Shown here: one piece after another, positions 1 through 11,405 of the stretch
How positions within the stretch are numbered: the first letter of the stretch is position 1
Layout: each line of letters opens with the position of its first letter
NCBI RefSeq assembly: GCF_052324685.1
Contig: NC_135221.1
Coordinates: forward strand, 6,389,875-6,453,874
DNA from: Brachyhypopomus gauderio
Taxonomy: Eukaryota; Chordata; Actinopteri; Gymnotiformes; Hypopomidae
Direction of reading: 5' to 3'
Length of the DNA: 64,000 bases
Made by a program: the position numbers and the translations under genes
Notes under the pieces: generated by a model
Seen by the model: the letters and a program-made list of their open reading frames with translations, nothing else
The model's database searches: none
What the model was told of the DNA's origin: nothing

Positions 1-700
1 AATTGTGAAGAATAAGAGGAGTGGTGTTTATTACAGAAAAAAATACAGAATCTTAGTCATGAGAATGGTTTGGAATGGGGGGGGGAGCAAAACTGGAATA
101 CATGAGGAACAGAACATGGAATAAACATGAATAAATTGGCATGAAACTAAATTAGAAACCGGGAGCAGGCAACCATAACATAACACATGGTGCAACAAAC
201 AACACATCTAATATAGCACAGGGGCCTGGTCGAATGTGAGAGCAGGAACTACAGGGAGGGCAGAGGGACAAGACAGGACAGGACACTGGACAACAAGGGA
301 CTGAACAAGACCCTTTACCACAGAGGCCTGAGGGATAACAGAAATGGCCACAGGAACTGAGAAGGTAACAATGACTCAGGAATAAATACACTGACAGGGT
401 CCACAACAGACCCAGGAACGGGAGATGGGAAAATCGGGGGCAGATGAAGAGGACAACAGAGTGGCCACAGGAGTCATGGGGGCAACGGAGAGACCTCAGG
501 CTCATGGGGGCCAACAAAGCAGCTACAGGAGTCACGGGAAACTAAAAGGCCTACAAGTCGGACACAGGAGGCTTGAAGGCTGATGGGGTGGTGGGATGGC
601 CACTGGAGCTGGCTGGGAGGACTAACCCGGTTCTTTACTCCGCACGCTGTATATTTACACTGAAGTGTTACTACGATGTTCTGGCCTGCTGCTCTCACAG
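1..700. repeat. Purine-rich imperfect internal repeats, possible mobile-element remnant
   Basis: The plus strand is purine-rich and reuses phrases such as CACAGGAGTCA and GGGGCAACGGAG between about 340 and 560. The longest open frames are on the minus strand; they are rich in Cys, Leu, Pro and Ser and resemble no protein I know. On the minus strand AATAAA-like signals occur near 30 and 120, so this could be the 3' part of a minus-strand transcript or a retroelement tail. I cannot name a family. Confidence 0.25.
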
Positions 701-2700
701 CTAAAACCTGCAGTTTTCATTTCCCACAAACCTCACTAAGCTCCAAACACATATAATCTGCATTGTTGTGTACTCAGGCCCCTGAGATATGTACTGTCTC
801 CAGAGCACTGTGCTAGCCAAAACATTAGCACACTTAGTCACTTTGGCTTGCTTTTGAGGAGTGTAGAGTACTATGTTTGGAAGATTATTTTATCACATGT
901 CAGTAATGGATTGCTTCATCTCTGTTTTACGCAAATAAATATCCTCTGACTCATGTTAAATTCATCATCTTTTGTTAAATGCCCTAAATATAATTTTCTT
1001 GTCCTGACCTGTTGATCAAATTTAGACAAAACACCCATTTTGCATCCACTCAAACCTTCTCTAGAACAAAGTAAGGACACATTAATCCTGTGCATAGTGG
1101 CACGCAGTTCACATTCCTCACAGCAGTTGTTCCTAGGACACATCTGAGGGTCTTATGGCTGTGTGGCTGTTGACAGAATGACAGGGATATGGCATCAGAA
1201 GTCGCCACTTGTGATATCATGGGGGAGAAATGAGCCAGTCCAGAACTGACATGAAAGCTTCCATTGTTGACCCCCTTCTCTATTACATTATTAATAGTAT
1301 AAGAAATGCCTTCCTTAACTATGATAATGCAGATGATGTTGTCAAAGGTGCTTTTGGCATATTGTTTTGTTGTATTAAGCATCAATGTTCTCTTTTATCT
1401 TCTTTATCTTGTTTTAACACTTCAGGAGTATCAACAACATTGAACATGCACCAAAAGAACATGGTGACAGCTTTTGTGTAGAGTAAACCTTGTTCAGGGG
1501 TTATGAGCTGAAAAAGATCAGACCAAGGTCTACAGGCGACCGTGATTAGAACCATGGTAGCTGAACCTGAGGTTATGTAACATCATCAACGATTAGTGAC
1601 CTCATCACACATGAACCTGCTGAGCATAGAAAGCACCCGGTGGTACGCGAAACAGAGACGGACCGCGAATGCGGAAACTTGGCCAGGGTCCGCCGCACTC
1701 TGCGCCACTGCGCCACGGAGCAGCCCTGCTATGCGCCTCACAGCTATGCGCTAATGCTCCCACTGTTTATGCCAAAAACGAGCCGGAGGAACGTTTCGGT
1801 TTTTAAAAGCCAAATACAAATGGCGGTCTCTAGAATAAACTGCTATGACAAGAGAAACGTATTGCCAATCACAGTTGAAAGCCTTTGAAGTGAAGGCTAG
1901 GAACACTCTGTCTCTAACGAAGGTTAGGGCGCACCAGTCCCGCGCGCATCCATGCACGGGGCATTGAACGAGCAGAAGGGACGCGCTTAGAATTCATGTG
2001 CTGGAGCGCACGTGTGCATATCTCCATGGAGAGGAAAATGGGGAAATATTTGTATGTTTGGCTTGTAATGATGCCCTCCCTCTCCACTAAATTCCTTGTT
2101 GGCAAGTGTCGGGAAAAACAAACAAGTAACCAGAAAGAATTTCACCTACGGGCCATGACCTATGGGCTTAGAGCTAAACACATTAAGTGCAATTAACGTC
2201 GTTCACCTGCTCACCTGTGCATACATGTCTGGTGGGCATACATGTAGCTACTGCTCTCTTCTCTGGAGCGAGTTATCCAGCTTGATTGAGAACAGTATAT
2301 TTATTTTAGTGTTGAAAAAGCTCTTATTCTCTAATTGAATCCCTTGTCTGGAAGAAAATCAGGACTATTCCATTATCTTAAGAAGAGAAGAGATGTTACT
2401 GCCTGTTGTCATGTTACATTTAAAAGGGCTGCCCTTCTGTTCCAGTAAGCCAATGTAAACGTATCAGTAATCCTCACGGCACTAAAGTCAGGTCTGTTGT
2501 TTGCACTGATGTAGTTCACCTCGTGAGAAACCAGGTGCGTTAAAAGAGAACACGTTACGGTGTGCAGGCTGCAACCAAGACACGGTGGCCTGAATAGTCA
2601 GAATGGTTATTTATGATCCAAGTGTCCTGGCCTGTCCTGCTTCAGTGTGCTGGGTTGAGAATTTGACCGCATGACTAGGTCATATTAGATTTTCGCATTA
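701..2700. other. Intergenic DNA, no gene recognised
   Basis: No exon, RNA gene or domain was recognised. A more GC-rich patch at about 1640-2000 holds short open frames on both strands, but their translations match nothing I know. Confidence 0.5.
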
Positions 2701-2704
2701 ATGT

Positions 2705-2920
2705 CAAAGCATAGTTTATTTATATAGTACTTTTTTACCAAAGCTGTTGTCACAAAGCAGCTTTACTTGTGTCTGGGACGAAGGCCCAAAAGAGGAAGAT
2801 GAAGGCTGCAGTGGTGAGGAAGAACTATGGCTAGGGAAGAAATCTCAAGGGGAACCAAAACCCAATAAAGGCAACCCGTCCTCCTCTGGTCAACACCAGA
2901 CTACATGTCCCGGTGTTTTG
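2705..2920 (+). repeat. Dispersed fish repeat fragment (SINE-like)
   Basis: The segment begins with TTTATTTATATAGTAC and continues through CACAAAGCAGCTTTAC, a GAGGAAGAACTATGG-like block, GGAACCAAAACCCAATAAA and CCCGTCCTCCTCTGGTCAAC. From memory this order of blocks is characteristic of a very common interspersed repeat in ostariophysan fish genomes. No coding capacity is visible. Family name and boundaries are uncertain. Confidence 0.45.
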
Positions 2921-5560
2921 ATGAGATCCCCATTGTCCCACACATTGTGCGGCCTAATCTCTGTTTCCCAGCCAGGGTGATCTGTGGGTTCTCCTGGGCA
3001 GGCTAGTTATGAGGCCATGGACATGGCTTTACCTTTTGTGCCAGCATCAACACCAGCACAGCTCATGGATAATTTCGCTGATAACTCTGAGGGCTGGCTT
3101 GCTGAATGTGTAGGCCAAAGCACACATCAGTAGTGTCCAGACAAAACCCAATTACTGTTTCACTCGTGGGTAGAGTAAGTCTTATTCACAGACATGAGCT
3201 GAGCAGCAGTGATTTGCATGGCGTGGGAGTGAAGCTTGTGGCATTTCCTTAGTGGCTCACTGACAGGGGTATGGTGTCAGACATGGGCCTCTCATGGGAG
3301 CTACAAGACAGTGGGAGACAGAGATTATGCATCTGGTTCGATACAGCCGAGCCAGGAACCGAGAATGTTTCTCCAAGATTCTTCATTCTCTCATTTAGCC
3401 TGAGTCTCTTGCACCATGGCTTGCATGGGGAGGGGGTTAACTCATTGTTATATATATGATTCTGAGATATACCAAAAGCCCAGAGTTGACAGGGCTTTGC
3501 CTGTCACTCTAAACTGGTAATCATCCCTTCCTCTGTAGGAAGCAATAGCACTCAAACAGCAATAGCACTCAATCAGAAAATATGTACGTTCAAATGATAT
3601 ATTTACAAGTAATGACAGTACATTCTGTGTTTGGATCACTTCTTCATTGGTGTGAAGTCTTTTTGTCGCGTTCTGTTTTTCAGGTGAATGTGAATGAATG
3701 TAGCCTATGTCTCTCTAATTCTAAATCTCCAAGAGGTCAGCCTGTGAAAGCCACAATAAGCTGTCTTTGATCTTTAAAAGCACACATAAAACCAACTGCA
3801 ACTGACAGCTTCAGCTGATTTCAGCCCGCCCTGGAATGCTGTTAATGTATGTTATCATTCCGTCTCCATAGTTTTCCTGCACAAGGGTCATGAGAGTCAG
3901 ACTGTGAGTGGCAGGAAGCGTCATGTCTAATTGTCATGTTTTTTTTTATTCTTGCCAAGCCTTTGATTGGTCTCAGACAGGCATCTGATTGGCTGGGCCT
4001 ACAGCTTGGTCACAGACCCAGGCAGGGCAACACTGATGATTCACTCTGGTACCTTCTATCATGGAGGCAGAAATAGGGAGGTGATGATTCTCTCAGGGCC
4101 ATCTATTACAGCTCAGAGCTCGCAATGGTGCCATTCAACACAACTAATTAGCACATTAACTCCCTTATTTTATATTTCAGCTTCAAAAAGCATAGATATA
4201 GAGAGATGAAAGTGAATTGAAACTTCAAAAACTCTGTTATGGTTATAATCAAGTAATTTATTCAAGAAAGACTCAAGATAGGTAAATGGTCTGAGCGGAC
4301 ACCATTTAAGGACTCCAGTTTAGTCCAATCTAGTCTTCCACTTAATTGGATCCAGTGTAATTAGGTGTTAGGGACATTGCATGTGTCTAGTATGACTAAA
4401 CCATCTCATAGCAGGTCCTTCCTTCTGATTAATGGTAACATTTTGGTACAAAACAGATACTGAAAACTGTACTTACACCTCTTTCAAAACTCTCAACCTA
4501 TCTGTGTTATAAGCACTATTAAAACAATTTGCTTATTTGAACAGTTTGCCATTCGTCCACTCTCCCAGAATAACCACCAATACATTTGGCCTTTCTCTGG
4601 TGCCTGGTTGTGGGTTTTTTTGTCATTAACTAATATGAATTCAGATTATCTTAACGGTCACTGTTTCACGATATAAATCATGCATCTCAAGACACACAAT
4701 ACATTTCTGCACTGGCTCCTGCTACAATTTAAATATATTGTATGACAAATGCCAGTGATGACTCAGTGGAAGTGTGGAGAGATTACTGTCAACTCTGCAC
4801 AACAGTCGCCATGGTGCAAACGTGTAGGCTGACAGTAGTGCTATTTTCAGCAGATGTACGGCAGTCAGATGTACGGTAGGTTATATTATGAGGCCAAGCA
4901 ACTCAAAAGTCATTGTTTGGGAGCAGCTAAAAATTGTTAGAGGTGATAAACCATTCTTGTGTTAGTTATATAAGGGGCATTCGGAAGTGAAGAATATTAT
5001 GCAAGACCTGCGCTGGAATAGGCCTGTAGAATACAGGGGAAAGCGGGGACCGTGTGAGAAACTGAGAAATACCCATCCGGAAGCTAAGGTCTACCAAACA
5101 AACTAAAACTGCTAAATCAAAGGTAGATGTTTAACAGTCCATACTAATGCCTCCTTTTTATAAGACGTTTGAAAAAAATGACGTGCATAAGAAATCACTC
5201 GCATAAGCGCGTCTACACTAAACTAAAGTGGAAGTGCGTCAAATGTCTTTTATGTCAGTTAATTATCCAAGTCATATGTGGGGTCTAAATATCAAGCATA
5301 ATACTGTTCAAAAATACTGTCCCTCATGTCCAACCGATAGTTGCCTAGATGAATGCTTTCCGAGCAAAATCACCAGCGTAGATAATCTTGACTGAATCAA
5401 GCTGAATGAAATAAACGGGAGACAAGAAAAGGTGCAAAATCCTATCTAATTATCTCCCCTAACAACGGACAAACTCCTTAAATGAACTTTTTAAATTAAA
5501 TTTCATTGCTTTCTTTCTTCTTAGCCCGGACGGTTCTGCTGTGAGAAATTGACTGAATTC
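2921..5560. other. Intergenic DNA upstream of cxcl14
   Basis: AT-rich sequence without a recognisable exon. Short open frames (for example 3271-3459 and 3967-4209) have no family signature and no consistent splice context. Distal regulatory elements of cxcl14 could lie here, but nothing in the bases alone demonstrates one. Confidence 0.5.
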
Positions 5561-5857
5561 GTCGGCTAGTTGTGCATATTAATGAGGCGCAGCCTGGCTT
5601 TTAACGCTTGTGCTGCACAGCGCTCCCCCAGATCCCAGGCAGCGCGCGCAACAGGGCGAGTGACGTCTCGCGCAGCTCCTTCAACCTGCCGACTTGGTGC
5701 GCCTCAACAACACAACGAGCCAAGACTACGCAGAAAGTAGACGTTGTTTACACGGTGTATCATAATCGACTGTTGTGTGGGGATAACGGCGTTATAGTGC
5801 ATTTGAGTTTGGCGGAGAACATAGCCAGTTTCGAGGAGATCCTCAACAAATCCTGGG
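5561..5857 (+). promoter_or_regulatory. cxcl14: Probable cxcl14 promoter and 5'UTR
   Basis: This roughly 300-base stretch before the start codon is more GC- and CpG-rich than the DNA upstream. An AT-rich motif (CATATTAATGAG) lies near 5576, and the transcription start may lie shortly downstream. There is no clear canonical TATAAA box. An overlapping open frame from 5608 to 5925 is in a different frame from the signal peptide and looks incidental. Confidence 0.35.
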
Positions 5858-8800
5858 ATGAATCGTTGCACGGCCGCGTTTCTTTTGTTGGTTATTGCCT
5901 TGCATTCGCTGAACACAGAAGGTAAATCTTTTAGTTTTATCTAAAACATTATCAAATGTTTATTTTTATCATTTCCTGCCTATAAAACATGTTTGGCTGA
6001 AGTTTATGCCTTTTCCAAATCGATTTTCCAGCGCAGTCCCACTTACTTTTCGGAACTATGTAGGCATCACGTTTGACTGTTATGTTTGGATTTGTGAGTC
6101 TTGGTAAAGCGCCTTCTAGATGTTAAGAGCCGAAATGGTCAACAAACTAGTGTTTCGTGCAGAAAATAATATCAAACCATTTTATGTGTTTCTTTGTTTG
6201 TTATATTTCTCGTTTATTTTATTCATTCGTTCTAATACAAAGCATTTGGCACAGCTAAACTTAGCTGACAGGTGTAGTAACCCTTGACTTGGATGAGTTA
6301 GTTTTGGCCAAAGTCCTGTAAGGCTGAGGAGGGATGCTGAAGGGAAAAGGGGGGATTGATGAGTTGGAGGATACATGTCACCCCTCCCGTTCAGTGACAG
6401 CAAACACAAACACCTGCTCACCTTCCACTGCGTGGTAGAACTTGCTGGAAACCATTAAATGCCTTTAATTAATACTGCAGAAGCTTGCGTGTGTGGACCA
6501 TTACACGGCATGTTATGTTGTAGTGCTGGTTTGCTCTTCCATTTCCAGTACAGTTTTAGGTTGGACACCTCTGTATTTCTCAAGAAACGAATTGCTGGAG
6601 TTAATTTTTCCGCTAAACACACCATTACACGATTATGCTTGTCAACCTGTTTCCATTTCGTCTTGCAGCATACAAGTGCAGATGCACACGGAAAGGCCCA
6701 AAGATCCGTTATAAGGATGTTCAGAAGCTCGAGATTAAGCCGAAATATCCATTCTGCCAGGAAAAGATGATATTGTAAGTGTTTACAAATCTCCCTCCTT
6801 TTCTATTTCTTTCACCTCTTTTCTATCTCCCACTTTCTCTCTATCTCTCGGTCTCTCTTTATGTCTTCTGTACTTCTCTCTGTATGTACTTCCCTTCTGT
6901 ACTTTCCCTATGGCTCTGTCTTCTTTATCAATGTCCTACATACAAGTAGTAAAACAGATGCAGTGTAGAGTCAGGCTATGTGTACTTGCAGTAAATGCTG
7001 ACCTGACGGCCACGTCCAGCACTGCGAGCTGTGAAGCATCGTGGAGGGGGGCTGCTTACCTCATTCATTATTGACGTTATAGACCACCAGAGCCAATGGG
7101 ATCTCATTAGAACTTATTGTCACAGGTGTTGCAGATTTACAGTCCCACTGTAGAAATTAATTATTCATTCATTCATTATCTATGTGCCTATCTTATTACT
7201 TTTCTAGTGCTAATAAAATTGTATTGTTTTCCGTTTGGAGTGTTGAAAAACGTATACGTTTTTATAAATGATAATGCTAGAATAAAATAATTGAGGGGGT
7301 TATTTTGCATAGGGGGTTGGATTTTGCAGTTATGTGAACTGATCAGTGTGTTGTTTTGACTCTGCGTGTTTATGTTCTGATCAGGTTAAAATCTGTATGC
7401 GTATAGATGGATATACGCGGTAGACGCAGTCGTTTACAATAATGTGTGCACGTCTGCCACCTGCTGTTCTGTTAAGGAATTGTGACGGAGATAATGCGAT
7501 AAATATGTTCATAGGACTTGGTGCTCATACATGCAGGAATGAAAATCATGCAGACTGAGAAGGAGACTTTGTCGTTGTATTCTATACTGGTGTGTTTTAA
7601 AACAGATCCTTTTCAATTCAGAATTGCTCAAAAGCACACAAAATTAGAAAAAGCATAACTAATCATAGATTTGTTAGTTCTAGGTAATAATGTGTGATAA
7701 TATAAATATCAATGTGTATTACTGTGGGTCTGAAAGTGAAAAACAGCCATGCTGTCTACAAAACAAGAGCCATATCTCTCTCCCAGTACCTGTACCCAGT
7801 ACGAGATTCACTCTCAAAGTTTAGCATTCTGGAAGCTTGCTGGGCCTCATATGAGTGTTCTCCCTCTGCTTCCCCAATCTAGTCAAGAGTTGGAAGTGAA
7901 CAGAGGACCATGCTGGCTGCACTGGTGAATAATTATGTTGTGGATACAAATACTTGAGATGAGTTTTAGACCCTCTGAGCTCTGGAAAAGGACGCATTTG
8001 AGCATATTTCACATATCTACATAACTTCTAATAACTTTTCTCTTTTATTATTGTGACTTGTGTTAGGAATAATTAGGAAAGATTGTGGCCTTTGACCGTG
8101 GCAGCAATACTAATCTGTCATCCAGCAAGTATTGTACTGTATACGTTTGGGGTATAGTAGGTATTGTACTGTATACGTTTGGGGTATAGTAGGTATTGTA
8201 CTGTATACGTTTGGGGTATAGTAGGTATTGTACTGTATACGTTTGGGGTATAGTAGGGTGCCTTTGCACTACTTGGAAAGCAGCCAGTTTTAGCTGCAGT
8301 CTCTGGCGGCTCCTTTAGCCTGTTTAGAATATCTACAAGTTCCTCCAGTGCATGTCATAAATTACAGGGAAGTAACCCCACACAACTGTATACACCATTA
8401 ACATTCGCCTGTGAGGAGAATATGTATACCAAGTCAACAACAAAGTGTCATTAATGTTTGCAGCGTACTGGGTAGTTCAGTCGACATCTATCCGCCGTGA
8501 ACATTCTTTCACTCCTTCCTCTTTTCCCATCACCATATTCCTTTGATTCCCTCTCTTTAGTGTCACCATGGAGAATGTGTCCCGTTTTAAAGGGCAGGAA
8601 TATTGCCTGCACCCCAGACTGCAGAGCACTAAAAACCTGGTCAAGTGGTTCAGGATCTGGAAAGACAAGCACAGGTAAGTTGCACCGGGCAACAGGAGAA
8701 TGTGAGAGTCAAAATGGATGATCCTCTTGCTGGACGGCATTGTCTCCACAAAGAACAAAACACCTCTTGTTGCGTCCTCGTCTGGGACGATACATTTGTT

Positions 8801-9181
8801 AAATGTCAAGTCCCTCTGGCAAAATCTCTAATTACTCAAAATCACCTCACTTTGAATGTAATTATCAGAATAAGGATGGTCATGATCAGAGATTTTAGAG
8901 CAAGAATGTCAACTCACAAACATTTCAGAAGTATAATTATTTTGTTTTTCTAAAATTCATATTTGTATATTACAGTATCTAAAGACTAATACAACTGGTA
9001 TTTTGCCTTTGAATGATTTCTAAATAGCAACATCAAACTTCAAATCACAAAACAGAATAGTGGGGTTTGACTTTTCAGAACAAAATGAGCATGAATCTAA
9101 TAGAATGGAAATTAGCGGGTTTGTTTGGTTCCTCTGACATTTAGCTATGTGACTCTGTCTTCCAGGGTGTATGAGGCCTAA
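5858..9181 (+). CDS. cxcl14: C-X-C motif chemokine ligand 14 (four coding exons)
   Basis: Secreted CXC chemokine of 99 residues. Coding exons are 5858-5921, 6669-6774, 8561-8674 and 9166-9181, all with GT-AG introns and closed codon phase (64, 106, 114 and 16 nt). Residues 1-21 form a hydrophobic signal peptide (core FLLLVIAL). The mature part starts near AYKCRC; the four chemokine cysteines are C25, C27, C51 and C72. The block RKGPKIRY..D.QKLE.KPKYP and the ending KH-RVYEA are diagnostic of CXCL14 rather than other CXC ligands. The short N-terminus before the CXC pair, without ELR, and the loop insertion VSRFKG (VSRYRG in mammals, as I recall) are also CXCL14 features. CXCL14 is constitutively expressed in epithelia and in development and is unusually conserved in vertebrates. 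It lies head-to-tail with fam13b. The last exon contributes only five codons, one of them split. Confidence 0.96.
8129..8256. repeat. 32-bp minisatellite, four near-perfect copies
   Basis: The unit begins GTATTGTACTGTATACG and ends GGGGTATAGTAG. It repeats at 8129, 8161, 8193 and 8225 with no difference that I can see. It lies in the intron before the third coding exon of cxcl14. The lack of divergence suggests recent expansion or homogenisation. Confidence 0.93.
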
Positions 9182-10432
9182 GGAGCTGCAGGCTGAAGAG
9201 GTGCAGAAGCCCAAGCTCCTGTGGGATGTACAGTACTACCAGTGGGACTGTCGCTCAGCGGAGGACCAGTTTTCAGAGAATAACGAGACAAAGTTTATCA
9301 AGCACAAGAGACCTTTTCTCCAGGATGTCTAGATAGACGTCTGTCATTAGCTATTCTTCGGACATAATTATTATCCAAAACGAGCACTATTTATGCCAAG
9401 CATCACACCTACAAACAAGACAGCACAGGAAACTCTGTGACAAAATTTTAGATGCAAAAAAAAAAGAGTAAACCCTACATTTTCAGGTATGAAATGTTAT
9501 CTAGTTATCTATCTGTGGTCTGAATCATTAGCAAAATACCTGAGAGATGCTGTTGTGTAGTAATGTGCTGTCCACGTGGGTCAAACAACATAGAATAACT
9601 GATTGAAAAGGATTACCCTTTCCCATTTTTTGTTCCAACGTGAATACAGATCTTACATTTTCTACATCATATACATGCCAGAGTAAAATACAGCGCACAA
9701 AAATAAAGTAAAAATACTGACATGACTTGTAAAAATAATCCTCTTATGAGGGTTTACTCTGTGCCATACCACCAGCTGGTAAAACGAGTCCACAGGCATT
9801 TTTCCAAAACTTCTTTGATGGTTTGCAGGAGCATGTCCAGCTAGACAGATTTACTAATCCTATCAGTTATCTAGCCACACGTTTTAATCGCATCGGCCTA
9901 TACCAGTCTTGTTCTTGCTCTCTCAGTGAACATACGTATCTCTGACATGCTGCACAGGTATGTACGCTTCAGTGCATTTTAAAATACCATATGGTTTAGC
10001 TACATTGTCTTAGGCAACATGTGGTGATGCCGCTCCTAGATCATTTCTAGAAACAGTGTGCCCAGGTTCTGAGCTGTGAGAGTTGAGGTCTGCAGTCAGT
10101 CAGCATGTTTGCCTTGAAACTTTATCTTAAATAATATTCCTTCCACCACCACACGTGGCATGATATTTTTATTATTGTTCCGGTATTTTTGCCACTAAAT
10201 TGAATTTTTTTCTGCCATGTAAATCAAATGCTTAAGCATACAAGTAAGTATCTTGTAAACAGAGAAGATTTTGCATAGGTGGCTTCATTTAGAATTTCAT
10301 AGTGAAGTTATGTATTGTATTACAAATGTTTCACTATTTAAATATTGAATAACAGTAATATTTGAGTCTTTGTGCTTGGAGTTATCCACCAAGCACTGTA
10401 CCAGCACAGCAATAAAAAAAAATATTTAAATG
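9182..10432 (+). other. cxcl14: cxcl14 3'UTR with polyadenylation signal
   Basis: AT-rich non-coding sequence follows the TAA stop (9179-9181). An AATAAA at 10411-10416 is a good candidate for the main poly(A) signal; another AATAAA lies near 9700. No exon is seen between the stop and this signal. The exact end is inferred. Confidence 0.6.
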
Positions 10433-10929
10433 ACTCTGGCTCTGTTTATATTTGCTTACTGTACTTTCATGTTCTACTTTAATCGAATACTGTAACCAAT
10501 GACGTTAAATGCGGCTGTTTTATATATAGACAGCAGGTGGCGGTATTGCAGTGCAAGAATGATGTGTTGGCTGAGTTTATGTTAATTTCTCTTTTTAACC
10601 TAATTTCGTGCTAGTTTTTCACCGTACACAATTTGACCCCGTTTGACTGCTAATGGTTATCACACGCGGTTTTCAGAGCTCAATTTTCTGCAAACGTTTG
10701 TGGTTTCTCTGTTCTGATACGCCGGAGTGAAGGATATTTCGGTTAAAGTGCTGTCTATGAACTGAACTAGGTTTGTTAAGGTTAACCACATCTTGGAGAA
10801 CATAGCCGTTTAGATATACTCAATCTTAAAATCAATCGTTATCAATTATAAAAATATAAACGAACCTAAGGTAAGCTATGTGGGTTTTGCCTTTCTTAGG
10901 TCTTTCTGTCTGTTTGGCTCTGCGCATGT
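10433..10929. other. Short intergenic spacer between cxcl14 and fam13b
   Basis: Mostly AT-rich sequence with no exon recognised. It separates the cxcl14 poly(A) signal from the GC-rich start of fam13b. Confidence 0.5.
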
Positions 10930-11339
10930 CTAAGGATTGGGTCCATTATAAATACAGTGGTATACCCGCAAGAGGGAATTACTGCACTCGAAAATTCTAG
11001 AAACTGTATAGATGTGCAGAGATGCAGAAGCAGCAGCCAAGGGACGAGTGCGCATGCGCGCATGGAGGCGGGGGCGGGAGTTTTGGCGTCTCGCGCGTCG
11101 CTGTGGGTGTGTAGGCTGTACTGTACTGGCGGCTTCGCGGCGGGCTAGAGCCTTAACTATCTCCATTTTTGTTCCTTTTGAGCAAACAAGGAAGCAGCTG
11201 GAAAAGAGCCGAGCATGCCTTCTGAATATTTTAGTTAGTGTTTTTTTTTGTCCTGTTATTTTTACAAAGGAGTCCAGTGGGAGAGAAAAAAAATCGAAAA
11301 CAGCCTATTGCTCTCGGTTTGTCGTTGGATTTTGACCTG
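10930..11339 (+). promoter_or_regulatory. fam13b: fam13b main promoter and non-coding first exon
   Basis: The region has a sharp rise in GC and CpG, with a Sp1-like GGAGGCGGGGGCGGGAG near 11065 and GCGCATGCGCGCATG (NRF1-like) near 11050. It ends in a strong donor: exon end at 11339 followed by GTAAGTG. No start codon here fits the family's N-terminus, so the exon is taken as 5'UTR that splices to the exon carrying the RhoGAP start at 17117. The transcription start is not resolved. Confidence 0.6.
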
Positions 11340-11349
11340 GTAAGTGCAG

Positions 11350-11405
11350 AGCTTAGCTTAGCCTAGCCTAGCCTAGCTTAGCGTAGCCTAGCCTAGCCTA
11401 GCCTG
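11350..11405. repeat. Pentanucleotide TAGCC/TAGCT repeat
   Basis: About eleven imperfect copies of a five-base unit (AGCCT with AGCTT and GCGTA variants) begin just after the donor of fam13b exon 1. It is a simple repeat. Confidence 0.8.

Noticed and set aside
5608-5925. 105-codon frame overlapping cxcl14 exon 1
   Set aside because: It is in a different frame from the signal peptide, ends just past the donor, and has no family signature.
8129-8256. CRISPR-like array of regular repeats
   Set aside because: Copies are head-to-tail without spacers and the DNA is vertebrate nuclear. The same applies to the arrays at 25964, 34585 and 51215.
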